9,716 nucleotides of DNA from an uncultured Polymorphobacter sp. (GCA_937894055.1 CALDHQ010000376.1:1-9716); one strand, 5' to 3'; shown: positions 1 to 5,876, counted from the stretch's first letter. The notes: a model not told the origin generated them from the sequence alone. Program-made: numbers and translations.

Positions 1-325
1 CCTGGCCGTTGCCGAAGTCGTAGTTGAAGACGTAGCGCCAGTCCTGGTAGTTACCGGTCAGTTCGAGAATGGCACGCCGAAAATAGGCTTCGTTGGCGGT
101 CTTGTTGTTGGCCGTGTAGAAACCTTCGAACTGGTCGAAGTCAGCCTGGATGCGGCCACCGAGCTTAAAGCCGTACTGCTTATCAACGGTAGTAACTTCA
201 AGACCACCTTTGGTCTTGACAATCAGATCGGTACCGTCAGTGGTAACAGTACCAGCGGAAGCCTGGGCGGAAATTGCCAGGGCCAGAGCGCTGGCAGTAA
301 AACCGGCGAAGTGCTTACGGATCAT
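1..325 (-). CDS. Phosphate-selective porin O/P family, 5' part (runs off the window start)
   Basis: The first 108 residues of an outer-membrane porin are visible; the C-terminal barrel lies outside the window. Residues 1-24 form a signal peptide ([19 protein letters not shown], then AQASA before the cleavage site). The mature start carries [20 protein letters not shown], then [13 protein letters not shown] and [11 protein letters not shown]. This is the N-terminal layout of OprP/OprO-type porins: a short leader, a first strand ending in KLGGR, an FRRA turn and a YDFG strand. Such trimers pass phosphate, polyphosphate or other anions across the outer membrane. The ATG at 325 has a good site, AGGGGA, seven bases upstream. 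Four-fold codons often end in T (GGT, GCT, GTT, ACT) while two-fold codons end in C or G. This differs from the neighbours and suggests high expression. The Pho-box array at 407-446 supports a phosphate-starvation role. Family call is firm; substrate is inferred. Confidence 0.88.
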   Translation of the reverse strand, partial: MIRKHFAGFTASALALAISAQASAGTVTTDGTDLIVKTKGGLEVTTVDKQYGFKLGGRIQADFDQFEGFYTANNKTANEAYFRRAILELTGNYQDWRYVFNYDFGNGQ

Positions 326-335
326 TGAGATTCCC

Positions 336-839
336 CTATTGGTCTTGAGCAGAAAACACGTGGACATCAGGCCCATCGGTGCTGAGGGGAATATTGGTGT
401 CGGGATATTTCAGCGAAGTGGCTGTTTCGTGAAAGTTTCGTGACAGCGGAACTTTCTGTGGAGGCGCTTTAATCGATTTAAACGCCGGCATCACGCGCCG
501 ATCGACGATCAGGTTGCCGGCGCTGGTGCAGCGCTGCCCGGCCGTGCCCGCGGCGGCGAAGGTGACGCCGCGCACGACCAGCGTATCGGGCTGGCGGTCG
601 GCGCCGGCCTTGCCGGCCGAGTCCATTTCCCAGACCTGGCCACGCAGGTTCATGCTCTCGCGCGCCATGCGCGTGCCGTCCGCTGCGGTCCAGCTCCACG
701 AATCGCCGTGCTTGCCGCCCGTCGACATGATCACCCAATGCGCGGCATTGGCGGGCGGCACCGCCAGTTCGGACTTGGGCACCGGTGCGGCATGCGCCGA
801 GGTTGCAAGCAGTACGGCGACAATGGCGAGTGTGCGCAT
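336..839 (-). pseudogene. Chimeric remnant: amidohydrolase-like N-terminus joined to an aldehyde-dehydrogenase-like fragment
   Basis: This is an open frame of 167 codons starting at ATG 839, six bases after AGGGGA. Residues 1-18 form a signal peptide (MRTLAIVAVLLATSAHAA). Residues about 34-92 (HWVIMSTGGKHGDSWSW through VVRGVT) resemble the N-terminal region of secreted sphingomonad amidohydrolase-family proteins; no metal-binding HxH motif or TIM barrel follows. Directly after VVRGVT comes FAAAGTAGQRCTS and NLIVDRRV, resembling the catalytic-cysteine segment of aldehyde dehydrogenases (AGQRCT core). From about base 480 the sequence becomes AT-richer and the frame reads through the Pho-box array to a stop only ten bases before the porin ATG. 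That tail is unlikely to be evolved protein. Both family resemblances come from memory of motifs, not alignment. It may still be transcribed and translated, since the start region looks intact. Alternatively it is a small uncharacterised exported protein. Confidence 0.5.
407..446 (-). promoter_or_regulatory. Pho-box array (PhoB site) in front of the porin gene
   Basis: Read on the minus strand there are heptamers CTGTCAC (446-440), CTTTCAC (435-429), CAGCCAC (424-418) and the weaker CTGAAAT (413-407). They are separated by four-base spacers GAAA, GAAA and TTCG, so the period is exactly 11 bases. The known Pho box is tandem CTGTCAT-like heptamers with four-base A-rich spacers, each bound by a PhoB monomer. 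The array ends about 80 bases before the porin ATG. In Pho promoters the box replaces the -35 element. A weak -10 candidate, TATCCC (407-402), begins about ten bases after the third heptamer, overlapping the fourth by one base. The repeat pattern is seen directly; PhoB binding is inferred from the match and the downstream porin type. Confidence 0.75.
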
Positions 840-848
840 GCAATTTCC

Positions 849-876
849 CCTGCGTATTATATGTATAACACGCAGG
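849..876. repeat. 28-bp near-perfect palindrome, candidate operator
   Basis: The plus-strand arms are CCTGCGTATTATA (849-861) and TATAACACGCAGG (864-876), with TG between them. The 13-base arms pair at 12 of 13 positions. The site is GC-rich at its ends and purely A/T in the middle, the usual form of a site for a dimeric repressor. It abuts the ribosome-binding site of the frame starting at 839 and overlaps the putative -10 at 874-879. It could also fold as an RNA hairpin that hides the ribosome site. It is not followed by a T-run on the minus strand, so it is a poor terminator for trpE. Confidence 0.6.
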
Positions 877-902
877 CTATGCCTGACGCTGACACGCGTC
901 AA
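874..902 (-). promoter_or_regulatory. Candidate promoter for the chimeric frame at 336-839
   Basis: On the minus strand, TTGACG (902-897) matches the -35 consensus at five of six positions. A 17-base spacer leads to TAGCCT (879-874), a weak -10 keeping the T, A and final T. A start near 867 would put the palindrome at 849-876 over the first transcribed bases, typical of operator placement. The -35 hexamer lies inside the small inverted repeat at 884-901. This rests on motif reading only. Confidence 0.35.
884..901. repeat. Short inverted repeat TGACGC / GCGTCA
   Basis: TGACGC (884-889) and GCGTCA (896-901) are perfect inverted copies separated by TGACAC, which is itself a one-base variant of the left arm. 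The three hexamers sit between the trpE stop and the 28-bp palindrome. It may be a protein site over the putative -35 or a weak transcript-end hairpin for trpE. No T-run follows it on the minus strand. Confidence 0.35.
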
Positions 903-916
903 GCTTCTCCATCAGG

Positions 917-2419
917 CTATTGCCCGAACCCGGCCTCGCCGGCGATCCTGATCGCTTCGCGCGCGGCGGCCATCAATGCGCCGGCCTTGGCTTCGCATTC
1001 GCGCTGTTCATATTCGGCGATGCTGTCGGCGACGATGCCGGCGCCGGCCTGGACATGCATGACGCCGTCCTTGACGACCGCGGTGCGCAGCACGATGCAG
1101 CTGTCCATGCTGCCGTCGGGGGAGAAATAGCCGACGCCGCCGGCGTACGGCCCGCGCTTCTCGCTTTCGAGTTCGTGGATGATTTCCATCGCGCGGACTT
1201 TCGGCGCGCCGCTGACAGTGCCCGCCGGGAAGCCCGCAAGCAGCGCATCGATGGCGTCCTTGTCGGGGCTGAGATGGCCGCGGACGTTCGAGACGATGTG
1301 CATGACATGGCTGTAGAATTCGACGCCGTACTGGTCGGTGACGACCACCGAGCCCGGTGCGCTGACGCGGCCGACGTCGTTGCGGCCCAAGTCGAGCAGC
1401 ATCAGATGTTCGGACAGTTCCTTGGGGTCTGCCAGCAGACTGTCGCGGTTTTCGGCGTCCTCGACGGCGTCGCGGCCGCGCGGGCGGGTGCCGGCGATCG
1501 GCCGGATGGTAACTTCATCGTCACGCACCCGCACCAGGATTTCGGGCGACGAGCCGATCAGCGCGAACCCCGGCAGGTCAAGAAAATACAGGAAAGGCGA
1601 GGGATTGATGCGACGTAGTGCGCGGTACAGGTCGAACGGCGGCAGCGGGAAATCAACGGTGAAGCGCTGTGCAAGCACGACCTGGAAGATGTCGCCGGCG
1701 AAGATATAGTCACGGGCGCGTGCGACCATTTCGGCGTAGCGGCCCGGCGGCAGGACATGATGTGCTGCACCATTGGGCAGATCGGCTGGCGTCTGTCGTG
1801 CCGCCGGCACCGGTTGCGCCAGCCGCGCGGCGGCATTCTCGATGCGGTCGAGCGCGGCGGCGTGCGCGACTTCGGCGCTGCGCGCGTCGGGGAACACCGG
1901 GGCGACGAGGAACAGCTCGTCGCGCAGCCGGTCGAAGACCAGCAGCAGCGTCGGCCGCACGAACAGGAAATCAGGGACGCCGAGCGGATCGGCCTTGGGC
2001 TCGGGCAGCTTTTCGGCGAGCCGCGCGGTTTCATAGCCCATGTAGCCGACGAGGCAGGCGAGCGCGCGCGGCAGTTCGGGCGGCACGTCCATCCGGCAAC
2101 TCGCGACCAGCGCGCGCAATTCGGTCAGCGTATCGCCGGCGCACGGTACAAAGGCGGTAGTGTCGGTCGCCCATTGCGTGTTGATTTCGGCCGCATTGCC
2201 GGTCGCGCGCCAGACCAGATCGGGTTCGAGGCCAAGCAGCGAATAGCGCCCGCGCACCGCGCCGCCTTCGACCGATTCGAGCAGGAACGCACCCGAACCA
2301 CCACGTCCGAGCTTGAGCATCGCCGACACCGGCGTTTCGGTATCGGCGATGATCCGGTTCCAGACGAGCTGGGGCCGGCGCTGCGCATAGCCTAGCGCGA
2401 AGCTGTCAAAATCGCTCAT
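917..2419 (-). CDS. trpE: Anthranilate synthase component I
   Basis: TrpE converts chorismate to anthranilate, the first committed step of tryptophan synthesis, using ammonia supplied by the TrpG glutaminase. The protein has 500 residues, normal for the family. The N-terminal domain (about 25-170) carries LLES at 46-49, corresponding to the tryptophan feedback-binding motif, and GRYSLLG at 57-63. The chorismate-binding domain (about 225-485) shows PIAGTRPRG at 307-315, DLGRNDVGR at 343-351, FPAGTVSGAPKVRAMEII at 397-414, GAGIV at 459-463 and EQRECEAK at 471-478, so the catalytic core looks complete. Together with the two N-terminal motifs, this favours TrpE over PabB. The ATG overlaps the stop of the upstream foldase gene as ATGA, so translation is probably coupled and transcription shared. 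No attenuator leader is present. No trpG follows; the glutaminase must be encoded elsewhere. Confidence 0.96.
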   Translation of the reverse strand: MSDFDSFALGYAQRRPQLVWNRIIADTETPVSAMLKLGRGGSGAFLLESVEGGAVRGRYSLLGLEPDLVWRATGNAAEINTQWATDTTAFVPCAGDTLTELRALVASCRMDVPPELPRALACLVGYMGYETARLAEKLPEPKADPLGVPDFLFVRPTLLLVFDRLRDELFLVAPVFPDARSAEVAHAAALDRIENAAARLAQPVPAARQTPADLPNGAAHHVLPPGRYAEMVARARDYIFAGDIFQVVLAQRFTVDFPLPPFDLYRALRRINPSPFLYFLDLPGFALIGSSPEILVRVRDDEVTIRPIAGTRPRGRDAVEDAENRDSLLADPKELSEHLMLLDLGRNDVGRVSAPGSVVVTDQYGVEFYSHVMHIVSNVRGHLSPDKDAIDALLAGFPAGTVSGAPKVRAMEIIHELESEKRGPYAGGVGYFSPDGSMDSCIVLRTAVVKDGVMHVQAGAGIVADSIAEYEQRECEAKAGALMAAAREAIRIAGEAGFGQ

Positions 2420-4362
2420 TGTGCCGCGGTGTTGCCTTCGCCGAGCACGCGCTTGGTGACGGCGGCGAGTGCTGCCGGGTTGCGCTTGACGCCGACTTCG
2501 CGCTCGGCAGCACGCGCGAAGGCGCCGCTGAGTTCCTCGGGGGCCAGCTGGGCGAACTGCGCGCGGGTCGCATCGAGCAGTTGCGGCACGGTGGCGAGGT
2601 CACCCGGGGTAATGCTGTCGACCTTCATGATGAAATAGCCGGCACCGTTCGGGGCGGCGAGCGACTTGGCGACACCCTTGGGCAGGCCGAGGAACATCTG
2701 CACCGGCGGCGGCACCTGCGCCTGTTGCGCGACATCGATGCGACGGCCGGCAATCGGCTGCGGCGCGGGCAGGTTATTTGCGGCCAACGCAGCGCCGAGC
2801 GTGCTGCCCTTGGCGACTGCGGCGAGCACCGCATCGACCTTGGTCTTGAGCGCTTTCATCCGCGTTTCGGCTTCCCAGGCGGCGACAACGGCAGGACGAA
2901 TCTTGTCGAGCGCTGCCGGGGTCGGCGGGACGATGGTGCCGAGTTCGAGTACCGCATACTGGCCGGTACCGGCGCCTTCGCCGAGTTCGACGACGCTGCC
3001 GGCATCGGCCGGATCGGCGTTGAACGCCTTGGGAAGCAGCGCTTCGGCACCAGGGGCAAACACGAACGTCGTATTATCCATCGTGCGGCCGTCGGCGGTC
3101 ATCGGCGGCACGGTGACGACCGTCAGGTTGAACTTCTTGGCGAGCTCGGCGAAGCTCGAACCGCCGCTGAAGCCGTCCTCGATTTGCGCGACGGTGTCGG
3201 CAAGCGCGGTTTCGGTCTTCTCGCGGCGCAGCGTTGCGGTGATCTCGTCCTTGGCGGCGGCGACGCCGTTGGGGTTGACCGGTGTGATCGCCTCGACCGC
3301 CACGACATGCCAGCCGAAGTCCGACTTGACCGGATCGGTGACGGCACCGGCCGGAACGCCGAACGCGGCATTGGCGACGGCGGCGTTGGTCGCGGTGGCG
3401 AACTTCGCCTTGCTCTGCACGCCGAGCGCGATGTCGGTGGCGCTGAAGCCGCCCTTGTCGGCGGCCACGCGCGCGAACGGCGCACCGGCGCGGACGGCGG
3501 CTACAATCGCCTTGGCCTTGGCTTCGTCATCGACGACGACCTGCGCCAGCCGGCGGGTTTCGACGCCGCCGAACTTTTCGCGATTCGCGTCGTAATATTT
3601 GTTGATGTCGGCGTCGCTGACCGAAACGCCCGCCGCAATCGCTTCGCGGTCGATCAGTGCGTAGCGGAAGCCGCGGCGTTCGGGCAGTGTGTAGCGGGTC
3701 TTGTTGGCCTCATAAAATGCCTTGATCTGCGCGTCGGTCGGGGCAGCCGGGGCCGGCACCACACTAACCGGCAGCATGGCAATCTGGCCTTCGCGGCGTT
3801 CGAGCAGCAGCGCGGCATAGGGCTCGGCCAGACCGCGCGGGACTTGCGCGGCGACGGAGACAGGTACCAGCAACTGGCGACGGATCAGTCCGCCGCGCAG
3901 GTCGGTGCGCAATTCGCGCTCGGTGATGCGCTGTTCGGCGAGGATGCGCTTGAACGTCGCCTGGTCGAACTTGCCGTTGACGCGGAATGCCTCGATATCG
4001 GCAATCTGGCCGTCAACTGCGCGGTCGCTGATCGAAATGCCGAGCTTGGCGGCATATTGTTCAAGCGCCGTCGAACCGATCATCTGCTCGAGCACCTGGC
4101 CGACGCCGCCTTCCTGCGCGGCCGCCTGCGCGGTCAGCGTCGGGTTCTGGGCGCGGGCGCTCTTGATGGTGCGGTCGAACTGCGACAACAGCGCGGTTTC
4201 ACTGATGCCGGTCTTGCCGACTTTGGCGACATCGCCGCCGGCAACGCCTGCGGGGCCGCCGAACGGATCCTTTACCCCCGTCACCACGAACGCAATCAAC
4301 ACCAATGACAACAGGGCAAGCACCGGCCACGAGGTCAGCCACTTGCGAAAAAACAGGAGCAT
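2416..4362 (-). CDS. ppiD: Membrane-anchored periplasmic foldase, PpiD/SurA-like peptidyl-prolyl isomerase
   Basis: The product is predicted to be an inner-membrane-tethered periplasmic chaperone helping newly secreted outer-membrane proteins fold. Starting at ATG 4362 it has 648 residues. A positively charged N-terminus (MLLFFRKWLTSW) precedes one membrane helix at about 13-30. A SurA_N-like helical chaperone domain covers about 45-185. A parvulin-like domain spans about 268-362 and ends with VKSDFGWHVVAVEAI, the family's usual closing signature (VKS-FG-H). A long C-terminal region follows. The usual HIL motif at the start of the parvulin domain is replaced by RRLAQVVV, so isomerase activity is doubtful, as for several PpiD proteins. 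A longer frame with a TTG start at 4431 is open, but the promoter at 4403-4431 overlaps it, so ATG 4362 is preferred although its Shine-Dalgarno is poor. It is cotranscribed with trpE, a linkage frequent in sphingomonads. Confidence 0.88.
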   Translation of the reverse strand: MLLFFRKWLTSWPVLALLSLVLIAFVVTGVKDPFGGPAGVAGGDVAKVGKTGISETALLSQFDRTIKSARAQNPTLTAQAAAQEGGVGQVLEQMIGSTALEQYAAKLGISISDRAVDGQIADIEAFRVNGKFDQATFKRILAEQRITERELRTDLRGGLIRRQLLVPVSVAAQVPRGLAEPYAALLLERREGQIAMLPVSVVPAPAAPTDAQIKAFYEANKTRYTLPERRGFRYALIDREAIAAGVSVSDADINKYYDANREKFGGVETRRLAQVVVDDEAKAKAIVAAVRAGAPFARVAADKGGFSATDIALGVQSKAKFATATNAAVANAAFGVPAGAVTDPVKSDFGWHVVAVEAITPVNPNGVAAAKDEITATLRREKTETALADTVAQIEDGFSGGSSFAELAKKFNLTVVTVPPMTADGRTMDNTTFVFAPGAEALLPKAFNADPADAGSVVELGEGAGTGQYAVLELGTIVPPTPAALDKIRPAVVAAWEAETRMKALKTKVDAVLAAVAKGSTLGAALAANNLPAPQPIAGRRIDVAQQAQVPPPVQMFLGLPKGVAKSLAAPNGAGYFIMKVDSITPGDLATVPQLLDATRAQFAQLAPEELSGAFARAAEREVGVKRNPAALAAVTKRVLGEGNTAAQ

Positions 4363-4402
4363 GGGGGTTCGCTTGTAATCAAGAGGTCGGAAATCGCGAC
4401 CG

Positions 4403-4431
4403 ATCATAGGGAGGGGGGCGGGCACGGGCAA
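4403..4431 (-). promoter_or_regulatory. Sigma-70-type promoter for the ppiD-trpE operon
   Basis: Read on the minus strand, TTGCCC (4431-4426) is followed by a 17-base spacer and TATGAT (4408-4403). The -10 matches consensus at five of six positions and the -35 at four of six. Transcription would begin near 4396, giving a leader of about 34 bases before ATG 4362. The hexamers coincide with the alternative TTG (4431) and ATG (4407) start codons, which argues that those are not used. Confidence 0.6.
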
Positions 4432-4463
4432 GCATTTGGATCGCTACCCACCAAACGCAGCGC

Positions 4464-4492
4464 TTTTCGTGTAAGCGCGGCTCTGCTACCGC
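4464..4492 (+). promoter_or_regulatory. Weak candidate promoter for tpiA
   Basis: TTTTCG (4464-4469), a 17-base spacer and TACCGC (4487-4492) form a poor but correctly spaced pair about 30 bases before the start codon. The -35 overlaps a small hairpin, GCGCTT (4460-4465) and AAGCGC (4473-4478) with a seven-base loop. No better pair is visible between 4440 and 4510. Confidence 0.25.
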
Positions 4493-4509
4493 GACGCCAG
4501 TTCAACGAC

Positions 4510-4515
4510 AGGAGG
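4510..4515 (+). promoter_or_regulatory. Consensus Shine-Dalgarno that sets a TTG start for tpiA
   Basis: AGGAGG is the fullest ribosome-binding site seen in the window and lies five bases before TTG 4521. A strong site paired with a weak start codon fixes the initiation position and may tune tpiA output. Confidence 0.8.
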
Positions 4516-4520
4516 CAGAC

Positions 4521-5255
4521 TTGGCCGCAGCAAGCAAGATGATCGTGGGTAACTGGAAAATGTTCGGCACCGCGCCGATGCTCGCCGAGATCACCGCGAT
4601 CGCTGCTGCGCCCGCCGCCAACGCCAGGCTGGCGATTTGCCCGCCATTCACGCTCATCGAGCGTGCTGCACGCGCCGCCGCGGGCTCGGCGCTGGCAATC
4701 GGCGCGCAGGACGTCCACCCGGCCGACAAGGGTGCGCACACCGGTTGCGTCTCGACGGCGATGCTGATCGATTCGGGCGCGACGCTGGTCATCGTCGGCC
4801 ATAGCGAGCGCCGCGCCGACAATTTTGAAACCGATGCGCTGGTCAAGGCCAAGGCGACGGCGGCGGTCACAGCCGGTCTGGAAGCGATTGTCTGTGTCGG
4901 TGAAACCGAAGCCGAGCGCGATGCGGGGCAAACACTTGCGGTCATCGAAGCGCAGCTGGCTGGCTCGCTGCCCGACGCCGCCGACCGGCTGGTGGTGGCG
5001 TATGAACCGGTGTGGGCGATCGGCACCGGTCGCACGCCGACCGAAGCGCAGGTTGCCGAAGTCCATGCGGCGATCCGCGCGCATCTCGAAAAGCGCTTCG
5101 GTGCTGCCGGGGCCACAACGCCGATTCTCTACGGCGGCTCGGTGAAGCCCGAAAATGCCGCGAGCCTGCTGAGCCTGCCCAATGTGGACGGTGCACTCGT
5201 CGGCGGTGCCAGCCTGACCGCAACGTCGTTTCTGGCGATCGCGGCGACGGTTTAA
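4521..5255 (+). CDS. tpiA: Triosephosphate isomerase
   Basis: This cytoplasmic glycolytic enzyme interconverts dihydroxyacetone phosphate and glyceraldehyde 3-phosphate and works as a dimer. The 244 residues make one full TIM barrel, near the usual 245-255. All catalytic landmarks are present: N11 and K13 in VGNWKMFG, H94 in VIVGHSERR, E162 in AYEPVWAIGTG with the phosphate-gripping loop 6 just after it, YGGSVKPENA at 204-213 and GALVGGASL at 224-232. The start is TTG at 4521, chosen because a perfect AGGAGG (4510-4515) lies five bases upstream. The next ATG (4539, residue 7) is too far from that site and would cut into the first strand. The gene is divergent from ppiD. An inverted repeat spans the stop codon (5246-5264). 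Confidence 0.97.
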   Translation: MAAASKMIVGNWKMFGTAPMLAEITAIAAAPAANARLAICPPFTLIERAARAAAGSALAIGAQDVHPADKGAHTGCVSTAMLIDSGATLVIVGHSERRADNFETDALVKAKATAAVTAGLEAIVCVGETEAERDAGQTLAVIEAQLAGSLPDAADRLVVAYEPVWAIGTGRTPTEAQVAEVHAAIRAHLEKRFGAAGATTPILYGGSVKPENAASLLSLPNVDGALVGGASLTATSFLAIAATV

Positions 5256-5264
5256 ACAACCGTC
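5246..5264 (+). terminator. Inverted repeat spanning the tpiA stop codon, possible weak terminator
   Basis: GACGGTT (5246-5252) and AACCGTC (5258-5264) are perfect inverted copies around a five-base loop, TAAAC, that contains the TAA stop (5253-5255). The hairpin is followed by CTTTGGGG, only a short T-run, so termination would be partial at best. It may instead protect the transcript's 3' end. Confidence 0.4.
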
Positions 5265-5287
5265 CTTTGGGGCATCCGGCAGCGCGG

Positions 5288-5316
5288 TTGCGGAATCGCG
5301 CGCCAATCGCTACATC
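5288..5316 (+). promoter_or_regulatory. Candidate promoter for secG
   Basis: TTGCGG (5288-5293), a 17-base spacer and TACATC (5311-5316) lie 52 bases before the secG ATG. A similar pair, TTGCGC and TACACA with a 16-base spacer, precedes proS. The resemblance between the two supports a shared local promoter style, but each match to consensus is only moderate. Confidence 0.4.
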
Positions 5317-5368
5317 GCCGCCAACAGGCCTGCTGGCCACCCGACCTTTAATCGAAAGCCGCCCGTCG

Positions 5369-5764
5369 ATGTTGACGACCTTCATCCTTGTTGTTCACGC
5401 GCTGATCGCCGTCGCGCTGGTGGCGGTCATCCTGCTGCAGCGGTCGGAAGGCGGCGCGCTCGGCATCGGCGGCAGCGGTGGCGGTTTGATGAGCGCCCGC
5501 GGTGCAGCCGATTTGCTGACGCGCGCGACGGCGATTCTGGGCACCTTGTTCATCGTTACGTCGATTCTGCTGGCGGTGCTTGCTGCGGGCATGCATCGTG
5601 GCCGCGACATTGATACCAGCCTCGCCAAGCCGGTGACCGCGCCGGTCAGCGGCCCGGGTGGTATCAACATCGTGCCGCCGGTTGTGCCTGCGACTACGCC
5701 GGTAACGCCGACCGAAGCGCCCGCTGCGACGACGCCGATCGATCAGGTTCCCGTCGCGAAGTAA
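5369..5764 (+). CDS. secG: Preprotein translocase subunit SecG
   Basis: SecG is the small inner-membrane subunit of the SecYEG channel and eases the SecA-driven export cycle. The 131-residue protein has the typical hairpin: helix 1 at about 3-22, the conserved cytoplasmic loop LLQRSEGGALGIGGSGGG at 22-39, and helix 2 at about 54-74 (ILGTLFIVTSILLAVLAAG). Residues 85-131 form a low-complexity tail rich in Pro, Thr, Ala and Val, as in many alphaproteobacterial SecG proteins. The ATG at 5369 begins directly before helix 1; the ribosome site is weak (GAAAG about ten bases upstream). The frame is open further upstream but that part only shadows tpiA in another frame. The placement between tpiA and pyrG is common in alphaproteobacteria. 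Confidence 0.93.
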   Translation: MLTTFILVVHALIAVALVAVILLQRSEGGALGIGGSGGGLMSARGAADLLTRATAILGTLFIVTSILLAVLAAGMHRGRDIDTSLAKPVTAPVSGPGGINIVPPVVPATTPVTPTEAPAATTPIDQVPVAK

Positions 5765-5799
5765 TGTGGCGGGTGCCACGGCGCCGCAGTCAAATCTCG

Positions 5800-5808
5800 T
5801 TATCCACA
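5800..5808 (+). promoter_or_regulatory. Consensus DnaA box in the secG-pyrG gap
   Basis: TTATCCACA is an exact match to the consensus high-affinity DnaA box. It is the only exact copy I see on either strand and lies 69 bases before the pyrG ATG. A single box does not make a replication origin. DnaA also acts as a transcription factor at isolated boxes, so a link to pyrG control is possible but unproven. Confidence 0.45.
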
Positions 5809-5823
5809 GCGAAATTACGGTAA

Positions 5824-5845
5824 TCCGCCAGCTTGGGCTGGCGGA
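5824..5845 (+). repeat. Perfect 9-bp hairpin in the pyrG leader
   Basis: TCCGCCAGC (5824-5832) and GCTGGCGGA (5837-5845) are perfect inverted copies around the loop TTGG. It is followed by GTTCCCGCAATTC with no T-run. It ends 31 bases before the pyrG ATG. It could stop some read-through from secG, act as a protein site, or shape the pyrG leader. A weaker hairpin, GTGGC and GCCAC (5766-5779), lies just after the secG stop. Confidence 0.5.
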
Positions 5846-5876
5846 GTTCCCGCAATTCGGTCTATGAAGGTCTCCC

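Noticed and set aside
849..876. The 28-bp palindrome as the trpE terminator
   Set aside because: On the minus strand it is followed by GGGAAATT rather than a T-run, and its A/T core would make a weak upper stem.
2419..4308. A 629-codon open frame on the plus strand, antisense to the foldase gene
   Set aside because: It mirrors the third-position GC bias of ppiD, has no recognisable domain and shows biased Arg/Gly/Ala/Asp composition. Long antisense frames are expected in such DNA.
4404..5306. A 300-codon minus-strand frame across tpiA
   Set aside because: It is antisense to an intact, fully motif-supported tpiA and reads as Arg/Cys/Gly-rich noise.
5012..5368. An N-terminal extension of secG upstream of ATG 5369
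   Set aside because: The extended part only shadows tpiA in another frame, and the first SecG helix begins exactly at ATG 5369.
5800..5808. The DnaA box as part of a replication origin
   Set aside because: Only one exact box is present, there is no AT-rich unwinding stretch or box cluster, and the flanks are ordinary housekeeping genes.
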